Shown piece by piece: positions 1 to 6,438 of a stretch of 7,488 bases of DNA; the first letter of the stretch is position 1, and each line of letters starts with the position of its first letter. The stretch is taken from assembly GCA_003023535.1 (NCBI GenBank), contig PXSC01000074.1, positions 1-7,488 of the forward strand, read 5' to 3'. The DNA comes from Halobacteriales archaeon QS_9_70_65. GTDB lineage: Archaea > Halobacteriota > Halobacteria > Halobacteriales > Haloarculaceae. Under the pieces are notes generated by a model that ran no database searches, was not told the origin of the DNA, and worked only from the letters and a program-made list of their open reading frames with translations. A program made the position numbers and the translations under genes.

Positions 1-2594
1 ACCGCCGACTCGTCCTCCGCGAGGACGACGTCGCTGGCCATCAGCGTCGCCAGCCCGAAGGCCCGCGGCGTCGGCGAGTCGACCTCCTGGAGGTGGACGT
101 CGATGTCGCCCGCCCGGACGCCGGCGACGAACGTCTCGACGGCCTCGACGTTCAGCTTGTCCTCCAGAATCTCCCGGTAGGTCTCCTCCAGCACCGCGAA
201 GGCCTCCTTGTCCCCGGCGAAGCCCAGTAGCATCTCGCTGGAGACCTGCTGCTGGCTGGCGGACTTCTCGCGGCCCTTGTACCGCTTGAGGATCATCAGC
301 GCCCGCGTCGCGTTGATACGGAAATACCGCTTCAGGAGGTCGGTGCCGTCGAGGGCGGCCCGCAGGTCGGCCCGCACCGCCGTCGGGTCGACGTCCGCGA
401 GCAGCGCCTCGAAATCGACCCGGCGGTTCATCGGCATCGACAGCGTGAAACCGTGGTCGGCGACGGCGACCGTCACGTTCGTGTTGGCCTCCTGGGCACA
501 CCGGTAGGCCAGCAGCCGCGAGAGACCGTCGTTGAACCGCCGGCCGTAGTTGGCGTGGACGTAGTAGTTGCGCCGGTACTCGTCGTGGTCGAGTTCGACC
601 TCGACGGCGAGCCGGCGGTCCGTCGAGACGCTGCGGGCGCCGCCGTACCGGGCCTGGGCGTCGAACATCCGGGTGACGGCCCGGACGGTGTTTTCGTCCG
701 TCGGGAACTCACGGAGCCACCGCCGCACCGCCGAGGGACCGCGCTCCAGGCGGTCGAGCAGCCGCCGCTGGAAGGCCAGTATCTCCCGGCCGAGGTCGTA
801 CGACAGCGGCAGCCGCTCGGAGAACCACGACGGCACCGTCGGACGGGCGCTCGTCGGGTCGACGTACACCTTCGACCCCCGCCGGTAGCGGTACTCGTAG
901 CGGCTCCCCCCGAGGACGAACACGTCGCCGCCGTGGAGGGTGTCGAGGTACTCCTCGTCGAGCTGGCCGACCCACTCGTCGCCCGCCCGGGTGTAGACGT
1001 CGCAGGTGAACGAGTCCGGGATGGTGCCGATGTTGGTCATGTAGATGACGCGGGCCATCCGGCCGCGCTTGCCGACCAGCGGCGTCCCCGGCTCGAAGTC
1101 GTCGTAGTGGTACTCCCCGCCGGGGGGGTCGTTGCGGTCCCGCCACACCTTCGCGTAGACGTTCTTGTCCTCCATGCCGTCGTAGTCGGCCGTCAGGTAC
1201 CGGAACAGCCGCTCAAGGTCGTCGTCGTCGTAGCTCCGGTAGGGGTAGGCGCTCCGTAAGATCTCCCGGATCTCCGCCTCGGGTCGCGGGCCGTTTATCG
1301 CCATGCCGTACACCTGCTGGGTGGCGACGTCGTCGGCGTCCTCGGGGACGAACACCCGATCGACGAACCCCTCCTCGGCCTTCTTCAGCATCACGGCACA
1401 CTCGACGAGCTCGTCGCGGTCCAGCGCGACCACCCGGCCCTTCACCGTCTCGCCGAGCTGGTGGCCGGCCCGGCCGACCCGCTGTAGTAGCGCCGCCACC
1501 GACTTCGGGGAGCCGACCTGCACCACCAGGTCGATGTGCGGCATGTCGATGCCCAGCTCCAGCGACGTCGAGGTGGTGACGACGTCCAGTTCGCCGGTCT
1601 TCAGCCCTTCCTCGATTTCCCTGCGGCGGTCCTTCGACAGCGAGCCGTGGTGACAGCCGGAGTTCGACTCGTCGAAGTCACCCCCCTGTCGGAGGTTGTG
1701 CAGGACGCGCTCGGCGCCGGACCGCGTGTTCGTGAACACCAGCGTGTTGGTGTGGTCGTCGATCAGCTCCGTCAGCCGGTCGTAGAAGCGGTCGGTGACG
1801 ACCTCTCGCGGGGTATTGATGAGGTCGTCGGTCGGACAGGCCAGCTCGATGTCGAACTCCCGAACGAACCGGGCGTCGACGATCTCGTAGTCGCGGGGTT
1901 CCCAGCCGTCGTCGGCGTAGTCGCCGCCGACGAGGAACTCCCCGACGGTCTCCAGCGGCTCGACGGTCGCCGAGCAACCGATCCGCGTCGGCGACGTCTC
2001 GCACATCGCCTCCAGCCGCTCCAGCGACACCGCCAGGTGGGTGCCGCGTTTGTTCTCCGCCAGCGAGTGGATCTCGTCGACGATGACGTACTCGACGGTT
2101 TCGAGTTTCTTCTTGAACTTCGGGCTGTTCAGGAGGATGGCAAGCGTCTCCGGCGTCGTGTTGAGGATGTGCGGCGTCGTCTCGAGCATCCGCCGGCGGT
2201 CGCTGTCGCTGGTGTCGCCGTGGCGGATGGCGTGTCTGATCTCGACGGACTCGCCGCGGGCTTTTAGCTTCTCGGTGATGCCGGAAAGCGGCTCCGCGAG
2301 GTTGCGGTGGATGTCGTTGGCCAGCGACTTCAGCGGCGAGACGTACAGACAGTGGACGCTGTTGTCGAGGCCGTCCTCGGTGCGGGCCCGCCGGAAGAGG
2401 TCGTCGATGATGGCACAGAAGCTCGCCTGCGTCTTGCCGCTCTCCTCGACCCACCACTCCCGGACGGGCGGCGCGAGCCGGGCGAACGCCGCCGCGTCGT
2501 CGAGGGCGACCGTCGCGGGGTCGTAGTCGAACCCCCGGTCGGCGAGCAGTTCCCGAACGGCCGTCTCGGCGTCCGTCGGAGCCTCCGCGCTCAT
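1..2594 (-). CDS. lhr: Lhr-type superfamily 2 DNA helicase, C-terminus beyond window, possible internal deletion
   Basis: Lhr-family ATP-dependent 3'-5' DNA helicase with a presumed role in DNA repair or recombination. The ATG at 2594 is the only plausible start: no start codon lies in frame just upstream. 864 codons are present and the frame runs off the left edge. Visible motifs: SGKT at residues 52-55, SPLKSLA (Ia) from 86, TPETL (Ib) at 147-151, DEIH (II) at 173-176, SAT (III) at 208-210, VFTNTR (IV) at 286-291, TSTSLELGID (V) at 341-350 and QRVGRAGH (VI) at 371-378. The long region after motif VI matches the winged-helix and Lhr-core part; the end visible here (MASDVVLAEDE) resembles the family's C-terminal region. 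Oddity: SGKT directly follows REWWVEE, whereas SF2 helicases carry a Q motif and a hydrophobic strand leading into PTGSGKT. About 35-40 residues therefore seem to be missing in frame. If real, ATP binding should be lost. Family assignment is firm; activity is doubtful. Confidence 0.93.
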   Translation of the reverse strand, partial: MSAEAPTDAETAVRELLADRGFDYDPATVALDDAAAFARLAPPVREWWVEESGKTQASFCAIIDDLFRRARTEDGLDNSVHCLYVSPLKSLANDIHRNLAEPLSGITEKLKARGESVEIRHAIRHGDTSDSDRRRMLETTPHILNTTPETLAILLNSPKFKKKLETVEYVIVDEIHSLAENKRGTHLAVSLERLEAMCETSPTRIGCSATVEPLETVGEFLVGGDYADDGWEPRDYEIVDARFVREFDIELACPTDDLINTPREVVTDRFYDRLTELIDDHTNTLVFTNTRSGAERVLHNLRQGGDFDESNSGCHHGSLSKDRRREIEEGLKTGELDVVTTSTSLELGIDMPHIDLVVQVGSPKSVAALLQRVGRAGHQLGETVKGRVVALDRDELVECAVMLKKAEEGFVDRVFVPEDADDVATQQVYGMAINGPRPEAEIREILRSAYPYRSYDDDDLERLFRYLTADYDGMEDKNVYAKVWRDRNDPPGGEYHYDDFEPGTPLVGKRGRMARVIYMTNIGTIPDSFTCDVYTRAGDEWVGQLDEEYLDTLHGGDVFVLGGSRYEYRYRRGSKVYVDPTSARPTVPSWFSERLPLSYDLGREILAFQRRLLDRLERGPSAVRRWLREFPTDENTVRAVTRMFDAQARYGGARSVSTDRRLAVEVELDHDEYRRNYYVHANYGRRFNDGLSRLLAYRCAQEANTNVTVAVADHGFTLSMPMNRRVDFEALLADVDPTAVRADLRAALDGTDLLKRYFRINATRALMILKRYKGREKSASQQQVSSEMLLGFAGDKEAFAVLEETYREILEDKLNVEAVETFVAGVRAGDIDVHLQEVDSPTPRAFGLATLMASDVVLAEDESA

Positions 2595-2718
2595 CGGTGT
2601 CCGATTGCGGCCGCACCGGCAAGTGGGTTTTCCATGCGGGTGATTTCGGGGCGGCCCGCCCCGACCCTGACGCCACGCGAACCCCAAGCGTGAGGACCCC
2701 GCGGCGCCAAGCGAGGGC

Positions 2719-3219
2719 GTGCTCTCGGCGGTCGTCCACGTCGGCGAGCCGGCGCCGCTCGGCGGCGGCCTCGAGCCCGCGGTGGTCGCCCACCTACGCG
2801 GCGGCGGCGTCCTGCGGTTCGTCGCCTACGAGGTGCGGTCCGACGGCAGTCTCGAACGGGTGCCGGGCGCCTACGCCCCCGACCCCGGCGAGGAGCCGCC
2901 GCACCCGGTGACGGACCTGCTGGTGGCGCTGTACCCGGAGGGGTCGGTCGCCGGCCAGCGGCTCGAGGTGCTGTCGACGAAGGCCGAGGCCGACGCCGGC
3001 GTGGGCCTCCGCGAGCGGGTGTTCGCGAGCGACACCGACCGCGAGACGCCCGGCTACGGCCGGCACTTCGAGGCCCGGAGCCAACTGGAGGCCCACCCCT
3101 ACGAGGCGGCCGTCGCCGTCGGCGTCCTGCCCGGCATCGACGACGCGATGCGGCGGGCCATCGAGGCCAACCTCGAGCGGCTGGAGGCGCCGGTCCGGCG
3201 GTTCGAGCCCGTCGGCTGA
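2719..3219 (+). CDS. Acidic protein of unknown function, 166 residues
   Basis: I do not recognise this protein. It is read from GTG at 2719 to TGA at 3217-3219. The frame upstream is closed by TGA at 2668-2670 and holds no ATG, so GTG is the best start, though no clear TATA box or ribosome site supports it. The composition is typical of a soluble haloarchaeal protein: many Asp and Glu, few Lys, and G or C at nearly every third codon position. There is no signal peptide or membrane segment. The N-terminal half is rich in small and hydrophobic residues (strand-like AVVAHL, GVLRFVAYEV); the C-terminal half looks helical (AMRRAIEANLERLEAP). It is divergent from the helicase, with 124 bases between the two starts. 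Its stop codon lies only 5 bases before the inverted-repeat element at 3225. A function cannot be assigned. Confidence 0.75.
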   Translation: MLSAVVHVGEPAPLGGGLEPAVVAHLRGGGVLRFVAYEVRSDGSLERVPGAYAPDPGEEPPHPVTDLLVALYPEGSVAGQRLEVLSTKAEADAGVGLRERVFASDTDRETPGYGRHFEARSQLEAHPYEAAVAVGVLPGIDDAMRRAIEANLERLEAPVRRFEPVG

Positions 3220-3224
3220 CGGTA

Positions 3225-3237
3225 GTGTTCAAATAAG
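3225..3237 (+). repeat. Left terminal inverted repeat of the palindrome-rich element
   Basis: GTGTTCAAATAAG. Its first ten bases are the exact reverse complement of 3720-3729. It is AT-rich against a very GC-rich surrounding, which makes a chance match less likely. It begins 5 bases after the stop codon of the upstream gene. Confidence 0.65.
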
Positions 3238-3291
3238 AGATTCCAGGTCGAGAAAGCCCTCGGCGCTTTCGACTGCTGCTCACGGGCCATG

Positions 3292-3629
3292 CGCGGCGCG
3301 ACGCGCCGCGAATTCGAGGCGGTGAACCCGCCTCGCCGCCCGCTCGCATGGCCCGAGGCGACTCCGTCGCCTCGCTGCCCGGGACTCGCTGTGCTTCTCG
3401 GTCGCGCTGCTCCCTGCGGTGTCCTCGCGCGGCGTCGCCGCGCGAGCGGGCCGAGGGACCTTCGGTCCCTCCGCGGTCGTCGGCGCACGACGCCGACTGC
3501 CTGAGGGAGCCGACGGCTCCCTCGCTGTCGTCGGGCAACGCTCGACTACCTGAGGGATCTTCGATCCCTCTCCGCTTGCGTCACCGGGAGAGCGTCGCTC
3601 TCCCGAGCTCGCGGCGCGCAGCGCCGCGA
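3292..3629. repeat. Array of perfect short hairpins
   Basis: Consecutive perfect inverted repeats read directly from the sequence (arm / arm): 3292-3300 / 3302-3310; 3315-3322 / 3328-3335; 3354-3362 / 3366-3374; 3424-3434 / 3436-3446; 3453-3460 / 3464-3471; 3479-3485 / 3491-3497; 3503-3511 / 3515-3523; 3552-3559 / 3563-3570; 3585-3594 / 3596-3605; 3609-3617 / 3621-3629. Loops are mostly 1-5 bases. An additional 6-base stem flanks each side, at 3252-3257 / 3265-3270 and at 3702-3707 / 3710-3715. Each stem has its own sequence, so this is not one palindrome copied exactly. Either strand could fold, as RNA or as cruciform DNA. Confidence 0.85.
3453..3570 (+). repeat. Degenerate tandem repeat of about 50 bases inside the hairpin array
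   Basis: Two successive units start with GAGGGA at 3453 (50 bases) and 3503 (49 bases), and a third begins at 3552. Each opens with a GAGGGA...TCCCTC hairpin. The first two continue with a similar linker: GTCGTCGG is shared, and each linker ends in CGACT-N-CCT before the next GAGGGA. The third unit diverges after its hairpin. This suggests local duplication followed by change. Confidence 0.6.
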
Positions 3630-3716
3630 ACGTCCGGGGTCGCCGAGAGTGCCTCGCCCGTTCAGTCCGCCAAGATTCGGTTGGTTCTCCGGCAGAAACG
3701 GACCGGCTCGCCGGTG

Positions 3717-3729
3717 CTCATTTGAACAC
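3717..3729 (-). repeat. Right terminal inverted repeat of the palindrome-rich element
   Basis: CTCATTTGAACAC, the reverse complement of the left end with one mismatch in 13. It lies 52 bases before the ATG of the beta-propeller gene, so the element occupies the place where that gene's upstream promoter would be expected. Confidence 0.65.
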
Positions 3730-3781
3730 CGCCCGGCTGACGGCCGGAACACTCGTGTCGTCGCAGCACCACCCTCGGCGC

Positions 3782-4855
3782 ATGAGACCGCGGGTCGTCC
3801 GTGACCACCCACTGGCGGCGGTGCTGGCGATCGGTGCCGCCATCGTCGCCGCCGTCGACTCCCGTATCGACCCCGTCGCCTGGCGGCCGCCGGAGCCGCC
3901 GGCGATGACCGGGCCGCTGGCGCCCGACGACGACCTCGCCGGCGCCGACCCCGTCCTGACCTGCGACGGCCCGGAGGACGTCGCCTTTGACGCCGACGGC
4001 CGGCTCTACGCCGGCACCGCCGACGACGAGATCGTCCGGACGATCAAGCCGGTCGACGCCGCGACGACCGACGCCGACCTCGAGCGGGTCGCGACCGTCG
4101 ACGGCCGGCCGCTCGGGCTGACGTTCGACGGCGAGCGGCTGCTGGTCTGTGCGAGCGACGCCGGCCTCCAGTCGGTCGCCCCCGACGGCGAGGTGACGAC
4201 GCTCGTATCACGCGCCGGCGGCCGGCCGGTGACCTTCGCCGACGACCTCCACGTCGCCGACGATGGCACCGTCTATTTTACCGATGCGACCGTCCACGAC
4301 CGCTTCCAGGAGGAGCTACTCGAGCTGGGCGACACCGGCCGACTGCTCGCCTACCACCCCGACGGAACGACGACCGTCGAGCTGGAGGAGCTGGGCTTCG
4401 CCAACGGCGTCTGCCCGCACGCCGACGGGGAGTCGCTGCTGGTGACCGAGACCGCCCGCTACCGCGTGACGCGGTACTGGGTCGACGGCGACCGCGAGGG
4501 CGAGTCCCGCCACGTCGCGACCAACCTACCCGGCTACCCGGACAACGTCGAGGCGGCCGGCGACGGCACCTACTGGCTGGCGGTGCCGACGCCGCGGGAC
4601 GAGACGCTCGATCGCCTCCACGCCTCGCCGTGGCTGAAGCGACAGCTCGGAAAGCTCCCGGCGACGGTCCTCGAGCGGCTGGGGGGCGAGCGGTACGGGC
4701 TCGTCCTCCGGCTGGACGGCGACGGGACGGTCGTCGAGAGCCACCACGATCCCGGCGGCGACGTCTTCGGCGTCACGTCGGCGACGCCCCGCGGCGACGC
4801 GCTGTACCTCGGGTCGCTGTTCGGCCGCCGCGTCCGGCGCTACGAGCCGACCTGA
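3782..4855 (+). CDS. Membrane-anchored SMP-30/strictosidine synthase-like beta-propeller protein
   Basis: A 357-residue protein of the SMP-30/gluconolactonase/strictosidine-synthase-like superfamily. The family forms six-bladed beta-propellers, often metal-dependent lactonases or esterases, but the substrate cannot be read from this sequence. Start at ATG 3782; an in-frame TTG at 3722 would begin inside the terminal repeat and is less likely. Residues 10-25 form one hydrophobic segment after an Arg-rich start (MRPRVVR), so the protein is probably an N-terminally anchored protein with its propeller outside the cell. Family-like signatures: GPEDVAFD near the start of the propeller, GRPLGLTF, DDLHVADDGTVYFTDA from residue 154, FANGV around Asn208 and NLPGYPDNV at 248-256, matching the strictosidine synthase/APMAP-like branch. 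The gene ends 63 bases before the polymerase gene, which has its own promoter. No TATA box is evident; the palindrome element lies directly upstream. Confidence 0.9.
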   Translation: MRPRVVRDHPLAAVLAIGAAIVAAVDSRIDPVAWRPPEPPAMTGPLAPDDDLAGADPVLTCDGPEDVAFDADGRLYAGTADDEIVRTIKPVDAATTDADLERVATVDGRPLGLTFDGERLLVCASDAGLQSVAPDGEVTTLVSRAGGRPVTFADDLHVADDGTVYFTDATVHDRFQEELLELGDTGRLLAYHPDGTTTVELEELGFANGVCPHADGESLLVTETARYRVTRYWVDGDREGESRHVATNLPGYPDNVEAAGDGTYWLAVPTPRDETLDRLHASPWLKRQLGKLPATVLERLGGERYGLVLRLDGDGTVVESHHDPGGDVFGVTSATPRGDALYLGSLFGRRVRRYEPT

Positions 4856-4889
4856 CCGGCGGTTCCAGTTCCGCCCCGCTCTCGCAAGG

Positions 4890-4895
4890 TTATAG
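4890..4895 (+). promoter_or_regulatory. TATA-like box for the Y-family polymerase gene
   Basis: TTATAG in an otherwise GC-rich stretch, centred about 27 bases before the ATG at 4919. That spacing places the transcription start at or next to the start codon, as expected for a leaderless haloarchaeal message, and no Shine-Dalgarno-like sequence precedes the ATG. Confidence 0.65.
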
Positions 4896-4918
4896 TCGTG
4901 CGGCGCCGAAGCCCGGAC

Positions 4919-6130
4919 ATGGAGCGGCTGCCGGGCGTCGAGCCGCCCGAGCGGGTGGTCTGTCACGTCGACGTGGACTGCTTCTACGCGGCCTGCGAGC
5001 GGCTCCGCGAGCCGGCCCTCGGGGGCGAGCCGGTCGTCGTCGGGATGGGGTACGAACCGGGCGAGAGCCACGGCGCCGTCGCCACCGCCAGCTACGAGGC
5101 CCGCGACTACGGCGTCGAATCGGCGATGGCCATCTCGGAGGCCCTGGAGCTGCTGCCGCGGCGGGCCGACGCCGACGACCCCGCCGACACCGGGATCTAC
5201 CGGCCCGTCGACATGGCGTTCTACGAGTCGGTCGCCGAGGACGTCCAAGCGGTTCTCGACGCGGCGGCCGAGACGGTCCGGAACGTCTCCGTCGACGAGG
5301 CGTACCTCGATCTGGGCGACCGCCCGTGGGACGAGGCGGCCGCTTTCGGCCGCCGGCTCAAAGAGGACATCGAGCGGGCGGCCGGCGTCACGGCCTCGGT
5401 CGGCGTCGCGCCGAACATGACGACCGCGAAGCTGGCCTCCGACGCCGACAAGCCCGACGGGCTCGTCGTCGTCCGGCCGTCGGAGGTCCGGTCGTTTCTG
5501 GCGCCGATGGAGGTCGCCGACCTCCACGGCGTCGGGCCGGTCACCGCCCGCGAACTGCGTTCGATGGGGCTGGAGACGGCCGGCGACGTCGCGGCGGCCG
5601 ACGAGGTGGCGCTCGTCGACGCCCTCGGCGAGCGCGGCCGCGACATCCACGCCCAGGCCCGCGGCGAGGACGACCGCGAGGTGGAACCGACGGGCCGGCC
5701 GAAGAGCCTCTCCGGGGAGTCGGCGTTCGTCGAGGCGACCGACGACTCCGCCGAGAAGCGTCGGAAGGTCCGGGCGCTCGCCGAGGAGGTCGCCGACCGG
5801 GCCGCCGCGAAGGGGGCCCTCTACCGGACCATCGGCGTGAAGATCGTCGAACCGCCGTTCGACGTCAACACCCGCGCCCGGTCGCTGTCGGGGCCGGTCG
5901 ACGATCCCGACCTCGCCGAGGCGGTCGCCCTGGAGCTGCTGGAGGAGTTCGCCGACGCGACGGTCCGGAAGCTCGGCGTCCGGCTGTCGAACCTCTCCTT
6001 TGCCGACCGCGACCAGGCGAGCTTGGACGTCTGGGCCGACGGCGACGATCCGGCCGACGGCGACGACGGCGACGGCAGGGGAGACCTCGGCAGCCGGCCC
6101 GGCCAGGCCGACCTCACCGACTTCGGCTGA
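4919..6130 (+). CDS. dinB: Y-family translesion DNA polymerase (DNA polymerase IV, DinB)
   Basis: A 403-residue error-prone polymerase that copies past damaged bases. The N-terminal catalytic motif is HVDVDCFYAACE: Asp18 is the expected first metal ligand and Tyr23 the steric-gate position. The second motif SVDEAYLD gives catalytic Asp126 and Glu127. SVGVAPNMTTAKLASDADKPDG, shown here only by its ends SVGVAPN and KPDG, is the typical palm segment. Helix-hairpin-helix residues VADLHGVGPVTAREL begin at 199. The little-finger domain follows, then an Asp/Gly-rich linker and the C-terminal end GQADLTDFG, in which Gln396, Leu399 and Phe402 resemble a PCNA-interacting (PIP) motif. Start at ATG 4919 because the TATA-like box sits at leaderless distance and the family begins just before this Asp motif. 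Length is normal and all key residues are present, so it is probably active. It appears to be monocistronic. Confidence 0.96.
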   Translation: MERLPGVEPPERVVCHVDVDCFYAACERLREPALGGEPVVVGMGYEPGESHGAVATASYEARDYGVESAMAISEALELLPRRADADDPADTGIYRPVDMAFYESVAEDVQAVLDAAAETVRNVSVDEAYLDLGDRPWDEAAAFGRRLKEDIERAAGVTASVGVAPNMTTAKLASDADKPDGLVVVRPSEVRSFLAPMEVADLHGVGPVTARELRSMGLETAGDVAAADEVALVDALGERGRDIHAQARGEDDREVEPTGRPKSLSGESAFVEATDDSAEKRRKVRALAEEVADRAAAKGALYRTIGVKIVEPPFDVNTRARSLSGPVDDPDLAEAVALELLEEFADATVRKLGVRLSNLSFADRDQASLDVWADGDDPADGDDGDGRGDLGSRPGQADLTDFG

Positions 6131-6438
6131 CGGCCGGCGGTCGGTCGTCGTCGGCGGTCGGCTCCGCGGGAGACCTCCGGTGTGTTTCCCGTTCGGCGGC
6201 AGCGTCTCGATGGAGCCACCGACCGGCTCCGCCCGGCGCCGCCGCTACACGATCGTCAGTCCGGGGAGAACGACGACCGTCCCGGCGAGAAGTCCCCGCC
6301 CGGACGTGTACCCCGTCGTCCGACCTTCCGGTGTCGGAGGCGTGTATGCCGGCGGCGTATCGGCCGGTGGAACGGGCTCCGCGTCGGGGGGACCGCCGTC
6401 ACGGAATCGCTTTTGTCCGCGCCGGTCGCAGTGCCGGT
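6131..6438. other. Intergenic stretch without a convincing gene
   Basis: About 308 bases between the polymerase and the 92-residue gene. Open frames on the plus strand are Arg/Ser/Pro-rich and look non-coding. On the minus strand, one frame ending at TAG 6245-6247 reads as a Pro/Thr-rich stretch followed by a hydrophobic tail (GLLAGTVVVLPGLTIV), but it has no start codon and continues backwards under the neighbouring gene. It may be a decayed remnant or chance. The last 30 bases carry the promoter of the next gene. No strong terminator hairpin with a T-run is visible. Confidence 0.5.
6411..6416 (+). promoter_or_regulatory. TATA-like box for the 92-residue gene
   Basis: TTTTGT, the only T-rich run nearby, centred about 26-27 bases before the ATG at 6439. 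The spacing matches the polymerase promoter and again suggests a leaderless transcript. Confidence 0.5.

Larger units (their letters stand above)
3225..3729. mobile_element. MITE-like palindrome-rich intergenic element, 505 bases
   Basis: A gene-free interval bounded by GTGTTCAAAT at 3225-3234 and its exact reverse complement at 3720-3729; the match extends to 12 of 13 bases (GTGTTCAAATAAG against GTGTTCAAATGAG). Inside are about ten short perfect palindromes with arms of 7-11 bases. No reading frame resembles a transposase: the frames that stay open are Arg/Ser/Pro-rich translations of the palindromes. Size, terminal inverted repeats and lack of coding fit a non-autonomous transposable or other repeated intergenic element. 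A 10-base direct repeat lies just outside both ends, but the same word recurs elsewhere, so it is weak evidence for a target duplication. An alternative is a structured RNA or regulatory region. No other copy is in the window, so mobility is inferred. Confidence 0.55.

Noticed and set aside
453..1259. Long plus-strand open frame rich in Val and Pro
   Set aside because: It is antisense to the helicase coding frame, whose motifs are unmistakable; long opposite-strand frames are common in GC-rich haloarchaeal DNA.
3252..3270. Hairpin GAAAGC / GCTTTC as a transcription terminator for the upstream gene
   Set aside because: The stem is short with a seven-base loop and no T-run follows; it is better explained as part of the palindrome-rich element.
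3292..3629. Hairpin array as a CRISPR array
   Set aside because: There are no identical direct repeats separated by unique spacers of uniform length, and no cas genes; the hairpins differ in sequence.
2591..3725. Open frames on both strands across the palindrome-rich region
   Set aside because: Their products are Arg/Ser/Pro-rich translations of hairpin DNA with no domain features; they are not treated as genes.
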